From Vreelandella maris (GTDB taxonomy: Bacteria > Pseudomonadota > Gammaproteobacteria > Pseudomonadales > Halomonadaceae), in NCBI RefSeq assembly GCF_013371085.1, contig NZ_JABWCV010000004.1:186001-250000 (forward strand): 64,000 bases of DNA. The letters are read 5' to 3'. Each line of letters opens with the position of its first letter. The stretch's first letter is position 1. Under the pieces are notes generated by a model. That model was not told the DNA's origin. It did no database searches and saw nothing but the letters and a program-made list of their open reading frames with translations. Shown piece by piece: positions 9,918 through 18,326 of this stretch. Position numbers and translations under genes: made by a program.

Positions 9918-11678
9918 TTGAAACACGCACCTGCGTACCGCTTAGCCACGACGATTTTGCACGGTTTTGATGAGTACCGTGCGCGCTTTAAAGAGATCAC
10001 TGCCGATGCCAGCCGTCGTTTCCGTGATGCGGCGTGGCGTGACACCCAACAGGCGTCGGCGGAGCGCATTAATCTTTATCAGGAAAAGATCGACGTTACG
10101 CTTGGGCGCTTAAAGCGCACTTTCGATCCTGACGTGGTGTCCCACTGCGAGAGCTGGCGCGAGGCGCGCAACCACTATGCTGAACTGATCAGCCACCGGC
10201 TCGATTACGAACTCGCTGAGACCTTCTTTAACTCGCTGTTCTGCGCCATTTTCCATCATCGCCATATCCGCAATGAGTGGATGTTTGTGTATAGCTCCCG
10301 GGAGGATGCTGCCCATCGCTCGGGAATTGATCTCTGCCGTCGCAAACAGGTGAATGGCGACTGGCAGGCTGCCCTCAAATGGGCGCTTATTGATGCGCCT
10401 TTCGAAAACCGTTTTGCGGAAATAGACCAGGATACCCATCTCGGCGCCACTTTCTTACAGCAGCACTTACCCTCGGCGATTTTGAACACCGGCGATGCGG
10501 AAATCGAATTGCTGAATAGCGTTTTCTACCGCAATAAAGGGGCTTATCTGGTCGGGCGTATTCGTGGCGGTGGAGAGCAAGTACCGCTGGTGCTGCCGGT
10601 ACTCCACGGCGAGGGATTTGGCGAGCAGCAGGGGGGCGACCCTTGCCTACACCTGGATACGGTGCTGATTGAAACCGATGAAGTGTCGATTATTTTCTCC
10701 TTTACCCGCGCTTATTTTCAGGTGGAGGTCGCGGTACCCAGGGAGTTTGTCGATTACCTGCAGCAGCTGATGCCGCACAAACCGGAAGGCGAGCTTTACG
10801 CTGCCATCGGGTTCTTCAAACATGGCAAAACCGAGTTTTTCCGAGCCCTGAACCGTCAGGTCGCCAAGCGCGAAGATCAGTTTATTATCGCCCCTGGCGT
10901 GCGCGGCATGGTGATGGCAGTGTTTGTGTTACCCAGCTTTCGCACCGTGTTTAAGATCATTAAAGATAAATTCGACCCGGCTAAAGACGTGACCCACGCC
11001 GTGGTGCGCGAAAAGTACCGGCTAGTAAAACGCCATGACCGGGTAGGGCGCATGGCCGATACTCAAGAGTTCTCCAATTTTATTGTCCGCCAGGATCATT
11101 TTGCGCCGGAGTGCCTGGAGCACTTACTGGAAGTGGCGCCCTCTACCGTTGTGTTGAAAGACGATAAGGTCATTATCAAACACTGCTACACCGAGCGCAT
11201 GATGACGCCGCTGAATATCTATCTGGAGCAGTGCAGCGAACAAGAGAAGGAGATGGTGCTTAAGGATTACGGCAATGCCATCAAGCAGATGGCTGCGGCG
11301 AATATCTTTCCCGGCGATATGCTGCTGAAAAACTTTGGCGTGACGCGCCATGGAAGGGTGATCTTCTACGACTACGATGAGGTCTGCTATCTCACTGAAT
11401 GCCGTTTCAGACAACTTCCGAAATCCTATGGCAATGACTTCCAGGGGGGCGATACGTTATCCATCGGCCCTAACGATATTTTCCCGGAGGAGTTTGGCCC
11501 TTTCATGTTTGCCAACCCTCAATTGCGCCGCCTGTTTATGGAGCAGCATCCAGAGTTATTCGACCCGGATTACTGGCTGGAACTGCAGCAGGCAATTATC
11601 GATGGCCGGGTCATCGACGTATACCCCTATCGAAATAAGCAGCGTTTCGTGGGTACGATAGGCCAACTGGTATATTAG
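9918..11678 (+). CDS. aceK: Isocitrate dehydrogenase kinase/phosphatase
   Basis: A bifunctional enzyme, 586 residues (E. coli 578), that phosphorylates and dephosphorylates isocitrate dehydrogenase and so sets the split between the TCA cycle and the glyoxylate bypass. The N-terminal regulatory half begins LATTILHGFDEYRARF. The kinase half has the ATP-binding loop APGVRGMVMAVFVLPS, the conserved VFKIIKDKF, and the catalytic region FPGDMLLKNFGV followed by FYDYDEV. The start is a TTG with AGGAG 8 bases upstream; no ATG fits the known N-terminus. It stands apart from aceBA, unlike the E. coli aceBAK operon. Next to ethanolamine genes, whose acetyl unit needs the glyoxylate bypass for growth, the location makes metabolic sense. 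Confidence 0.96.
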   Translation: MKHAPAYRLATTILHGFDEYRARFKEITADASRRFRDAAWRDTQQASAERINLYQEKIDVTLGRLKRTFDPDVVSHCESWREARNHYAELISHRLDYELAETFFNSLFCAIFHHRHIRNEWMFVYSSREDAAHRSGIDLCRRKQVNGDWQAALKWALIDAPFENRFAEIDQDTHLGATFLQQHLPSAILNTGDAEIELLNSVFYRNKGAYLVGRIRGGGEQVPLVLPVLHGEGFGEQQGGDPCLHLDTVLIETDEVSIIFSFTRAYFQVEVAVPREFVDYLQQLMPHKPEGELYAAIGFFKHGKTEFFRALNRQVAKREDQFIIAPGVRGMVMAVFVLPSFRTVFKIIKDKFDPAKDVTHAVVREKYRLVKRHDRVGRMADTQEFSNFIVRQDHFAPECLEHLLEVAPSTVVLKDDKVIIKHCYTERMMTPLNIYLEQCSEQEKEMVLKDYGNAIKQMAAANIFPGDMLLKNFGVTRHGRVIFYDYDEVCYLTECRFRQLPKSYGNDFQGGDTLSIGPNDIFPEEFGPFMFANPQLRRLFMEQHPELFDPDYWLELQQAIIDGRVIDVYPYRNKQRFVGTIGQLVY

Positions 11679-11720
11679 GCTTCTATTTTAGGCCCATGAA
11701 ACACAAGCGACGAGGTAAGC

Positions 11721-12434
11721 ATGGCAGCAAGCCCGCATTTGGTGGTGTTTACCGGCTCTGGGATTAGTGCCGAGAGTGGCATCAAGACCTTCCGTGCCAG
11801 CGACGGACTATGGGAGAACCATCCGGTTGAAGATGTCGCCACCCCTCAGGCGTGGCGGCGCAATCCGCAGCAAGTGCTGGATTTTTATAACCAGCGTCGT
11901 GAACAGATACGTCGTGCCAAGCCCAACGCGGCCCATAAGGCGCTGGCTGCCCTGGAGCAAGAGGGGTTTAACGTCAGCATTATTACCCAGAATATTGATG
12001 ACCTTCATGAGCGTGCAGGCTCTCGCCATGTATTACATTTGCATGGCGAGATTTTAAAAGCCCGTTCGTCAATCGATGAACGCATGCGCTACCCGCTGCC
12101 GAAAGGGGGCATCGAGCTGGGCAATGTGTGCGACAAGGGCAGCCAACTGCGGCCCGACGTGGTCTGGTTTGGCGAATCGGTGCCGCTGTTTGCGGAGGCC
12201 TGCGACCTTGTTAGCCAGGCTGACTTTCTGCTGGTCGTTGGCACGTCGCTGGCCGTCATGCCCGCCGCTTCGCTGCTCTCGTACATTGACTACGACACGC
12301 CCTGCGCCCTGGTCGACCCGGAGGCGGATATGCTCAGCCCGCCGGGCGTGCTGGCAATCAATACCACGGCTGGAGAAGGCGTTCCAGCGTTGGTAAACCG
12401 CTGGAAGCAGCAGGGTAATCTTGTATTGTCATAG
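11721..12434 (+). CDS. NAD-dependent protein deacylase, sirtuin lacking the zinc cysteines
   Basis: A 237-residue Sir2-family protein. The NAD-binding motif GSGISAESGI lies at 12-21, TQNIDDLHERAG at about 89-100 and the catalytic histidine in HLHGE at about 108. Tyr56 and Arg59 in FYNQRR match the pair used by class III sirtuins (CobB, SIRT5) to bind acidic acyl groups such as succinyl. The zinc module differs from CobB: only Cys137 remains where four cysteines are expected, and the segment reads SSIDERMRYPLPKGGIELG instead. The fold there must be held without zinc. It follows aceK by 42 bases on the same strand, so the pair may be an operon acting on central metabolism. It ends 8 bases from bioA on the other strand. 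Confidence 0.88.
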   Translation: MAASPHLVVFTGSGISAESGIKTFRASDGLWENHPVEDVATPQAWRRNPQQVLDFYNQRREQIRRAKPNAAHKALAALEQEGFNVSIITQNIDDLHERAGSRHVLHLHGEILKARSSIDERMRYPLPKGGIELGNVCDKGSQLRPDVVWFGESVPLFAEACDLVSQADFLLVVGTSLAVMPAASLLSYIDYDTPCALVDPEADMLSPPGVLAINTTAGEGVPALVNRWKQQGNLVLS

Positions 12435-12442
12435 CCCTCGCT

Positions 12443-13714
12443 TTAGCTGCGGCTAAACCACGCCTTCATTACATCGGTAATCTGGGAGATTTCCGCTTCA
12501 GAAGTAATGTAGGCGGGCATGGTATAGAGCCAGCGACCAATGGGACGCAGCCATACGCCGCGCTCGCGGGCGAAGTCACCTACGCCCTTTAACGCTTCAG
12601 CGGAGTGCGCTTCGATCACTGCGGTGGCGCCGAGCACGCGAACGTCAGCCACGGCCGGATGTGCATTCAGTGCCTGATCTTCGAGTAGTTCACGCTGCAG
12701 TTGCTGACTGAGCTTGGCAATCTTGTCCAGGTAATTCTCTTCCTCGAAGACGCGCAGACTCTCCAACGCCACGCGGCAGGCCAGCGGGTTGCCCATAAAG
12801 GTAGGCCCGTGCATAAAAGCGTGCTGGGAAGTGTCGCCGATAAAGGCGTCATGGACACGATCCGTGGCGAGCGTAGCGGCGTGACCCAAATAGCCGCCGG
12901 TCAAGCCTTTGGAGAGCACCATGATATCCGGCGTGATGCCCGCGTGGTCGGCGGCAAACAGTTTGCCGGTGCGGCCAAAGCCGGTGGCGACTTCATCAAA
13001 AATTAGCAGCACCCCAAACTCATCGCACAGTTCCCTGGCGCCAGTGACATAGTCCGGCGAGGTCATGTTGAGCCCGCCTGCTGCTTGTAAAAGCGGTTCC
13101 ATCAATAGGGCGGCGATTTCATCATGGTGGCGCTCAAATACGCGACGCAGGGCGCTAAGGTCGTGCTCGACCTGTTCAGCGGTGGCATCAAAAGGGGCCG
13201 TGGGCGCCGGGGCGAAATGGTGTTGTGGCAGTAGGCTGGCGAACAGGCTATGCATGCCTTCCTCCGGGTCGCATACCGCCATGCAGCCGGTAGTGTCGCC
13301 GTGGTATGCCTTCATCAACGAGAGCATCTTTTGCTTGCCGGGGTTGCCGGTGAGTACCTGGTACTGGAGGGCCATTTTCATCGCCACTTCCATGCCCACC
13401 GAGCCGCTATCCGAATAGAACACATGATTCAGCCCGGCGGGGGTAATGCGCACCAGCTCACGCGCTAATTGATCGGCGGGGTCGTGGGTTAAGCCGCCGA
13501 GCATCACATGGCACAGCTCGCCTGCCTGCTCGCGAATGGCCGATACAAGGCGCGGGTGGCCATAGCCGTGAATCATGCACCACCAGGAGCAGGTGGCATC
13601 CAGCAGACGCTCGCCGCTTTCGAGCACAAAGTGGGCACCGTCACCGCCAACCACCTTGGGCGCGGGCGTTTGGGTTTTTAAGTGGGCATAAGGATGCCAA
13701 ACCGGCGTGTTCAT
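12443..13714 (-). CDS. bioA: Adenosylmethionine-8-amino-7-oxononanoate aminotransferase
   Basis: A PLP-dependent class III aminotransferase, 423 residues, that makes 7,8-diaminopelargonate from KAPA with S-adenosylmethionine as amino donor. The protein opens with VWHPYAHLKTQTP. It carries SWWCMIHGYGHP near 42-53, FSDSGSVGMEVAMKMALQY, the PLP aspartate in LIFDEVATGFGRTG and the PLP lysine in LSKGLTGGYL. It is the last gene of the bio operon, and its start overlaps the end of bioD by 4 bases. In E. coli bioA is divergent from bioBFCD; here it is the distal gene on the same strand. The convergent sirtuin gene ends 8 bases away with no visible terminator. Confidence 0.97.
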   Translation of the reverse strand: MNTPVWHPYAHLKTQTPAPKVVGGDGAHFVLESGERLLDATCSWWCMIHGYGHPRLVSAIREQAGELCHVMLGGLTHDPADQLARELVRITPAGLNHVFYSDSGSVGMEVAMKMALQYQVLTGNPGKQKMLSLMKAYHGDTTGCMAVCDPEEGMHSLFASLLPQHHFAPAPTAPFDATAEQVEHDLSALRRVFERHHDEIAALLMEPLLQAAGGLNMTSPDYVTGARELCDEFGVLLIFDEVATGFGRTGKLFAADHAGITPDIMVLSKGLTGGYLGHAATLATDRVHDAFIGDTSQHAFMHGPTFMGNPLACRVALESLRVFEEENYLDKIAKLSQQLQRELLEDQALNAHPAVADVRVLGATAVIEAHSAEALKGVGDFARERGVWLRPIGRWLYTMPAYITSEAEISQITDVMKAWFSRS

Positions 13715-14400
13715 AACGGCTCCAGGGAGAGGTAGGGGGCGGCAGTTGCGGCGTCGGGGTCATCTAGATGAGGAACAATGCCTAAACAGGGGGCTGCCAG
13801 CTTAGCGTTCAAATGGGCAATATTGGCCTCAAAACGGGCTGTATTAGCCGCAAAAGCGGGGTCAACTACGCTGCCCGCCCACCCTGCTAATACCAAGCCG
13901 TCTGCGCGAATAGCTTCCGCCGTTAAGCGAGCATGATTCAAGCAGCCCAGCTTTAGGCCAACCACCAGAATCACCGGCAGCTCAAGCGCCATCGCCAGGT
14001 CGGCAAAATCTTCCTGCGCGTTTAACGGCACGCGCCAGCCACCGGCGCCTTCAATCAGGGTGAAGTCTCTGGGTGTTTGGCTAAGCGTTTCACGCAGCAA
14101 GTGAGTAATAGCGCTCACCTCAAGCAGCTGGCCCGCCTCTAACGCGGCAAGATGAGGCGCAATGGCGGGGGCAAAGGCGATGGGGTTCACCGTGGCGTAG
14201 TGGATCGGCGGCACGCTTTGATGCTGAAGGGCGAGGGCATCACTATTCCGCAAGCCTTCAGGCGTGGCTTGGCTGCCCGAGGCGATAGGTTTTAAGCCCA
14301 GCGTACTCAACTGCTGTTGGCGGGCGGCATATAACAATCCGCTGGTGACCAATGTTTTACCCGCATCGGTATCGGTGCCAGTCACAAACCAAACGTTCAT
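13711..14400 (-). CDS. bioD: Dethiobiotin synthetase
   Basis: An ATP-dependent carboxylase of 229 residues that closes the ureido ring of dethiobiotin from diaminopelargonate and CO2. The P-loop is GTDTDAGKT near 7-15, followed by LKPIASGS; EGAGGWRVPL is the conserved BioD signature, and VVGLKLGCLNHARLT covers the switch region. Both ends overlap neighbours by 4 bases (ATGA type), so it is translated in a coupled series between bioC and bioA. Confidence 0.96.
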   Translation of the reverse strand: MNVWFVTGTDTDAGKTLVTSGLLYAARQQQLSTLGLKPIASGSQATPEGLRNSDALALQHQSVPPIHYATVNPIAFAPAIAPHLAALEAGQLLEVSAITHLLRETLSQTPRDFTLIEGAGGWRVPLNAQEDFADLAMALELPVILVVGLKLGCLNHARLTAEAIRADGLVLAGWAGSVVDPAFAANTARFEANIAHLNAKLAAPCLGIVPHLDDPDAATAAPYLSLEPL

Positions 14401-15179
14401 AGCGATTTTTCCAATTGCAGCGTTAAGCAGTGGTAGCTCACGGGTAGGCCTTCCGGCTGGCGGCGTTGTTCAAAGCGCGCTTGTGCGGCGGTTACATCAG
14501 AACGGGTAAGAGCTGCTTGCGACCCGGGAAGCTGCGCGCCCACGCCTTTGATAGACGCCATCACCGCCTTCAAGTCAGTGTAATAGAAGCGTTCAACGGT
14601 GATCGTCTGCCGAGTGATGGTTAAGCCGTGATCAAGAATGGCTCTCTCGACGCTGGCGCGATCAGGTGTTTGCAGCAGCGCCTCGGGGCGCTGCCAGGCA
14701 AAGGCGATCTCCTCCAGGGTGCCGGGCAGCAGCGTCGTCATATGCGCCTGCCCACCGGGTGTGAGAACCCGGTAAAGCTCAGCCATCACCGCGCCAATGT
14801 CAGGGCACCATTGCACCGCCAAGTTGGAAAACACTAGGTCAAATGAATGCTCATCAAATGGCTGGGCAGCAGCATCACCCGGTTGCCAGTGGATACTTTC
14901 ACCGTGGCGCTGGCGGGCCTGTTCCAGCATGCCAGGGGCTAAATCTAACCCCGTTATACGAGCATTCGGGTAACGTTCAGCCAACCGCTGTGTCCAGACA
15001 CCGGTGCCGCACCCCATATCCAACACGTTATAAGCGTGTGGAGGTAACGTCCCCCAAAGCATCTCACCTATATGGCGTTGTGCAGTGGCTAGCGTATCGT
15101 AGCGGGGAGCAGCTCGTGAGAAAGCGTGGGCGACCCGTGCCTGCCAGTTTGCCTCAGTCTTCAGCGTTAGATCGTTCAT
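14397..15179 (-). CDS. bioC: Malonyl-ACP O-methyltransferase
   Basis: A SAM-dependent methyltransferase of 260 residues that masks the free carboxyl of malonyl-ACP so that fatty acid synthesis can build the pimeloyl chain. The SAM site is LDMGCGTGVWTQRLAERYP, followed by GLDLAPGMLEQAR and SNLAVQWCPD, all typical of BioC. The N-terminal VAHAFSRAAPRYD matches the family. It overlaps bioH upstream and bioD downstream by 4 bases each. It works as the partner of BioH, which removes the methyl group at the end. Confidence 0.94.
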   Translation of the reverse strand: MNDLTLKTEANWQARVAHAFSRAAPRYDTLATAQRHIGEMLWGTLPPHAYNVLDMGCGTGVWTQRLAERYPNARITGLDLAPGMLEQARQRHGESIHWQPGDAAAQPFDEHSFDLVFSNLAVQWCPDIGAVMAELYRVLTPGGQAHMTTLLPGTLEEIAFAWQRPEALLQTPDRASVERAILDHGLTITRQTITVERFYYTDLKAVMASIKGVGAQLPGSQAALTRSDVTAAQARFEQRRQPEGLPVSYHCLTLQLEKSL

Positions 15180-15922
15180 AAAGCCGCCGTGCTAATGTTA
15201 GTCATCTGATTAGCATGACGGACAATCTCGGCGGCGAGCACCTGGGGCTGCGAGAGCATCGGGCAGTGGCCGACATTGCTTAAGGGTTTGCTGATGCGGC
15301 GCTGGGCGGGGCTGATAAATGGATCATGGTCGCCAATAAGACGTACCACCGGGCAAGGGGGCGCCGCTAGACATGGGCGATTATCAATCGATGCCAGCCA
15401 GTGCAGTCCGGTAGCCAGGGTGGTGCTGTCGGCGGGGGGCGTATCACCCAGCAAATCATGCAGTTGCCGGTAAGCCTGCCGAGGGCTGGGCTCCCCTTGG
15501 GTTTGCCAGCGCAAAAAGTGTTGCCACGTCGCGGTGGGAGCGCGTTGAAAGGCGCGCTGAAAGGCGCTCAGTTCGGCGCTAGTGACGCCACCTTTAGCCT
15601 TCACATCGTCTTTGACACAGAATGCATCCCCCGCACCGAGCAGAATCAGGCCCCGAGGTGGTGGGATATATGCCAGTAGCGCCGTCGCCAGTAGCCCACC
15701 CAATGACCAGCCGACCCAGACCGCATCGCTGTCTAACGGCTCGGCCATCGCGTCTGCCAGCTCTTGCAGCGTCGCGTTGGCCGTAAGCGGAGGCTTATCG
15801 CCGTAGCCGGGCCACTCTATTGCCTGGGCAGCTAGGTCGCTTGGCCAGTGCGCCTCGAGCGGCTGCCAAATGCGCTGGTCGATTCCCCAGCCGGAGAGCA
15901 GAATTAAACGCAGGGGCTGCAT
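15176..15922 (-). CDS. bioH: Pimeloyl-ACP methyl ester carboxylesterase
   Basis: An alpha/beta-hydrolase of 248 residues. The nucleophile elbow is GWSLGG, the acid is in GDHDPF and the catalytic histidine in NVGHCPM. The N-terminal LSGWGIDQRIWQPL resembles BioH, which hydrolyses pimeloyl-ACP methyl ester to end the BioC-initiated cycle. Its location between bioF and bioC makes this assignment firm; in E. coli bioH is unlinked. It overlaps the end of bioF by 19 bases and bioC by 4. Confidence 0.9.
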   Translation of the reverse strand: MQPLRLILLSGWGIDQRIWQPLEAHWPSDLAAQAIEWPGYGDKPPLTANATLQELADAMAEPLDSDAVWVGWSLGGLLATALLAYIPPPRGLILLGAGDAFCVKDDVKAKGGVTSAELSAFQRAFQRAPTATWQHFLRWQTQGEPSPRQAYRQLHDLLGDTPPADSTTLATGLHWLASIDNRPCLAAPPCPVVRLIGDHDPFISPAQRRISKPLSNVGHCPMLSQPQVLAAEIVRHANQMTNISTAAL

Positions 15923-17061
15923 AACGCCTCTTGTTGCTGGCAGTGGTGGAGCGCGGCTAACAGTTGATCAATGTCGTCGTGCTGATGGTGCGCACTTAAA
16001 GTCACACGTAGACGGGACTCACCCTTGGGCACCGTTGGCGGCCTAATCGCCCCCACCTGTATGCTCTTTTGCTGTAGCTGCAACGTCCAGCTTAAGGTAC
16101 GCGTTTCATCGCCCAGGATCAGTGGCTGAATGGGGGTGGCCGACTCGCTGAGCGGTAGCCCCAGTTGCAGCGCCTCATGGCGAAAGTAAGCGATATTGGC
16201 GTTTAGTTGGTCACGACGTTCCGGCTCACTCTGAACGATCTCCAGCGCTTTTAACGTCGCGGCGGCGATGGCCGGGGGCTGGGCGGTGGTATAGATATAG
16301 CTACGTGAAAACTGAATCAAGTGCTCGATTAGCTCGGCATCCCCGGCTACAAAAGCCCCAGCGGTGCCCAACGCTTTGCCCAGGGTGCCGACCAAAATCG
16401 GTACGTCGGTGCTGTTCCAGGTGCTGCCCACGCAGCCGCTGCCATTGTCGCCTAGCACCCCTACGCCGTGGGCATCATCGATCATCAGCCAGGCGTTGTG
16501 CTGACGACTGACTTCAGCCAGCGTGGCAATGTCGGCGATATCGCCATCCATACTGAAAACGCCATCGCTGACCACGAGCTTATGCGCGCACTCACTGCGC
16601 GCCAGCAGGCTTTCCAGATCAATAGCATCGCGGTGATGAAAGCGACGCGAGCGGGCTCCGCTTAACGCGGCGCCATCGATTAGCGATGCGTGGTTGAGGC
16701 GATCCTGGAAAAGTGCGGTATGGCGATCTGCCAACGCTTGCAGTACGCCGAGATTGGCCATATAGCCGGTAGAAAACAGCAGCGCACGTTCGCGGCCTGT
16801 CCAGTGCGCTAACGCTTCTTCCAAGGCGTCGTGAACCTCCAGATGACCGCTGACCAAATGCGAAGCGCCTGCACCTGCACCGTAACGGTGAGCGCCCGCC
16901 GCCTGAGCCTCGCTTACGCGGGGGTCTTGAGCGAGGCCTAGGTAGTCGTTACCCGCAAAGTCGAGGGTATTGCTTTTGGCTACCTGCCGAGTTCGCCAAC
17001 GCTCCGTCTGTTGACGATGAGCGCGGGCGTCGGCCAGACGCTGTTGCCACGCTTCAGACAC
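15904..17061 (-). CDS. bioF: 8-amino-7-oxononanoate synthase
   Basis: A PLP enzyme of the alpha-oxoamine synthase family, 385 residues, that condenses pimeloyl-ACP with alanine. Motifs: [15 protein letters not shown] near the N-terminus, [13 protein letters not shown]-like [43 protein letters not shown] and the PLP lysine in [11 protein letters not shown]. The start is a GTG that overlaps the bioB stop by 8 bases. The C-terminus overlaps the start of bioH by 19 bases. Confidence 0.96.
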   Translation of the reverse strand: MSEAWQQRLADARAHRQQTERWRTRQVAKSNTLDFAGNDYLGLAQDPRVSEAQAAGAHRYGAGAGASHLVSGHLEVHDALEEALAHWTGRERALLFSTGYMANLGVLQALADRHTALFQDRLNHASLIDGAALSGARSRRFHHRDAIDLESLLARSECAHKLVVSDGVFSMDGDIADIATLAEVSRQHNAWLMIDDAHGVGVLGDNGSGCVGSTWNSTDVPILVGTLGKALGTAGAFVAGDAELIEHLIQFSRSYIYTTAQPPAIAAATLKALEIVQSEPERRDQLNANIAYFRHEALQLGLPLSESATPIQPLILGDETRTLSWTLQLQQKSIQVGAIRPPTVPKGESRLRVTLSAHHQHDDIDQLLAALHHCQQQEALCSPCV

Positions 17062-18148
17062 TGGCGTCTACCGCCAGCTCGGCAACGCGTTCGGCGTGCA
17101 CCTGCTGCTGTGCCTGTTGGGCAAGGCGTGCCGCTTGGATATCCTCGCTTTCGCAGGTCTCGCGCTTCTCAGGGTGCAGGCCCAGCTTGGCAAACAGCGC
17201 ACGGTCACGATCTACTTGGGGGTTGCCGGTGGTCAGCAGTTTGTCGCCATAGAAGATCGAGTTGGCGCCTGCCAAAAACGCCAGCGCCTGGGTCGATTCG
17301 TTCATCTGCTCGCGGCCAGCAGAGAGCCGCACATGGCTTTGCGGCATCATAATGCGGGCGACCGCAATGGCGCGGATGAACTCGACCGGGTCTAAATCCT
17401 CGACGTTTTCCAGCGGTGTGCCGGGCACTTTCACCAGCATATTGATCGGCACGGATTCGGGGTGCGGGGAGAGCTTGGCCAGCTGTTGCAGCAGGGCGCT
17501 ACGATCTTTGGCATCTTCGCCCATGCCGAGAATGCCGCCGGAGCACACTTTCATGCCTGCATCACGCACGTTCGAAAGCGTTTCCAGCCGGTCGCTGTAG
17601 GTGCGGGTGGTGATGATTTCGCCGTAAAACTCCGGCGAAGTATCCAGATTGTGGTTGTAGTAATCGAGCCCCGCCGTGGCCAGTCGGCTGGCCTGTTCGC
17701 CGTCGACCATCCCCAGCGTCATGCAGGTCTCCAGGCCCACGGCTTTCACCTGACGAACCATCTCTTCGACCAGCAGTAGATCCTTATCCCGCGGGCTGCG
17801 CCAGGCGGCGCCCATGCAAAACCGGCTGGCACCTGCCTCTTTCGCTGCCTTGGCTTGTTCGACGACCTTTTCAATTTCCAGCAGCTTCTCTTTTTCCAGC
17901 TGGGTGTTGTAGTGGCCGGATTGAGGGCAGTATTTGCAATCCTCCGGGCAGGCGCCGGTCTTGATCGAGAGCAGGGTAGAGACCTGCACGGCGTTAGCAT
18001 CGAAGTGGGCACGGTGAACCTGCTGGGCTTGAAACAGTAGATCATTGAACGGCAGCGCGAAAAGCGCGTTGATCTCTTCTAGCGTCCAGTCGTGGCGTTG
18101 TTCATGAAGGAGCTGTTCATGAAGTAACTGTTCGTGTTGCACGGTCAT
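17054..18148 (-). CDS. bioB: Biotin synthase (radical SAM)
   Basis: The radical SAM enzyme that inserts sulfur into dethiobiotin, 364 residues. The 4Fe-4S cluster motif is in [18 protein letters not shown], followed by [36 protein letters not shown] and the C-terminal [12 protein letters not shown]. The N-terminus has an odd tandem repeat, [13 protein letters not shown] (residues 5-17), not part of the usual family sequence. First gene of the bio operon; its ATG lies directly beside a BirA-type box, and the ribosome site (AAAAAGG) is inside that box, so repressor binding would cover the translation start region of the DNA. Confidence 0.97.
   Translation of the reverse strand: MTVQHEQLLHEQLLHEQRHDWTLEEINALFALPFNDLLFQAQQVHRAHFDANAVQVSTLLSIKTGACPEDCKYCPQSGHYNTQLEKEKLLEIEKVVEQAKAAKEAGASRFCMGAAWRSPRDKDLLLVEEMVRQVKAVGLETCMTLGMVDGEQASRLATAGLDYYNHNLDTSPEFYGEIITTRTYSDRLETLSNVRDAGMKVCSGGILGMGEDAKDRSALLQQLAKLSPHPESVPINMLVKVPGTPLENVEDLDPVEFIRAIAVARIMMPQSHVRLSAGREQMNESTQALAFLAGANSIFYGDKLLTTGNPQVDRDRALFAKLGLHPEKRETCESEDIQAARLAQQAQQQVHAERVAELAVDASV
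18098..18136 (-). repeat. 15-base tandem repeat in the bioB 5' end (HEQLL units)
   Basis: Two and a half copies of a 15-base unit encode [13 protein letters not shown] at residues 5-17 of BioB. The copies differ at a few silent positions, so the duplication is not brand new. It keeps the reading frame. Confidence 0.8.
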
Positions 18149-18180
18149 ATGTAAACCTTTTTATCTATATTAGTTGACGA
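18149..18180 (-). promoter_or_regulatory. BirA-type biotin operator 1, adjacent to the bioB start
   Basis: The sequence ATGTAAACC, 14 bases, AGTTGACGA matches the proteobacterial BirA box (TTGTAAACC, 14-15 bases, GGTTTACAA) at 8 of 9 and 6 of 9 positions. It lies immediately before the bioB ATG and covers the predicted transcription start. BirA with biotinyl-AMP would repress the operon here. Confidence 0.75.
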
Positions 18181-18181
18181 G

Positions 18182-18211
18182 ACTTTAGCGGCGTTGCGCT
18201 TTGGGTGTCAA
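18182..18211 (-). promoter_or_regulatory. Probable sigma-70 promoter of the bio operon
   Basis: On the minus strand a perfect -35 TTGACA (18206-18211) is followed after 18 bases by TAAAGT (18182-18187). Initiation would fall near 18175, about 27 bases before the bioB ATG. The -35 lies inside BirA-type box 2 and the start inside box 1, which is a good repressor geometry. Confidence 0.6.
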
Positions 18212-18236
18212 CGTTGAGGTTTTTTTAGGTTTACAG
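18205..18236 (+). promoter_or_regulatory. BirA-type biotin operator 2, inverted relative to box 1
   Basis: GTGTCAACG, 14 bases, GGTTTACAG. Read on the minus strand it is CTGTAAACC-N14-CGTTGACAC, sharing the core GTAAACC-N14-xGTTGAC with box 1, 24 bases away. It covers the predicted bioB -35 and lies 91 bases before the divergent tapT-like gene. Confidence 0.65.
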
Positions 18237-18326
18237 TGGTGGTGGAAACATTCGTCAAAATACGGCGCGCTCATTTATACTCTGCGCCCCTTTTCACTCT
18301 TAGTTCCCCTACTTTTTGGAGCGCGG

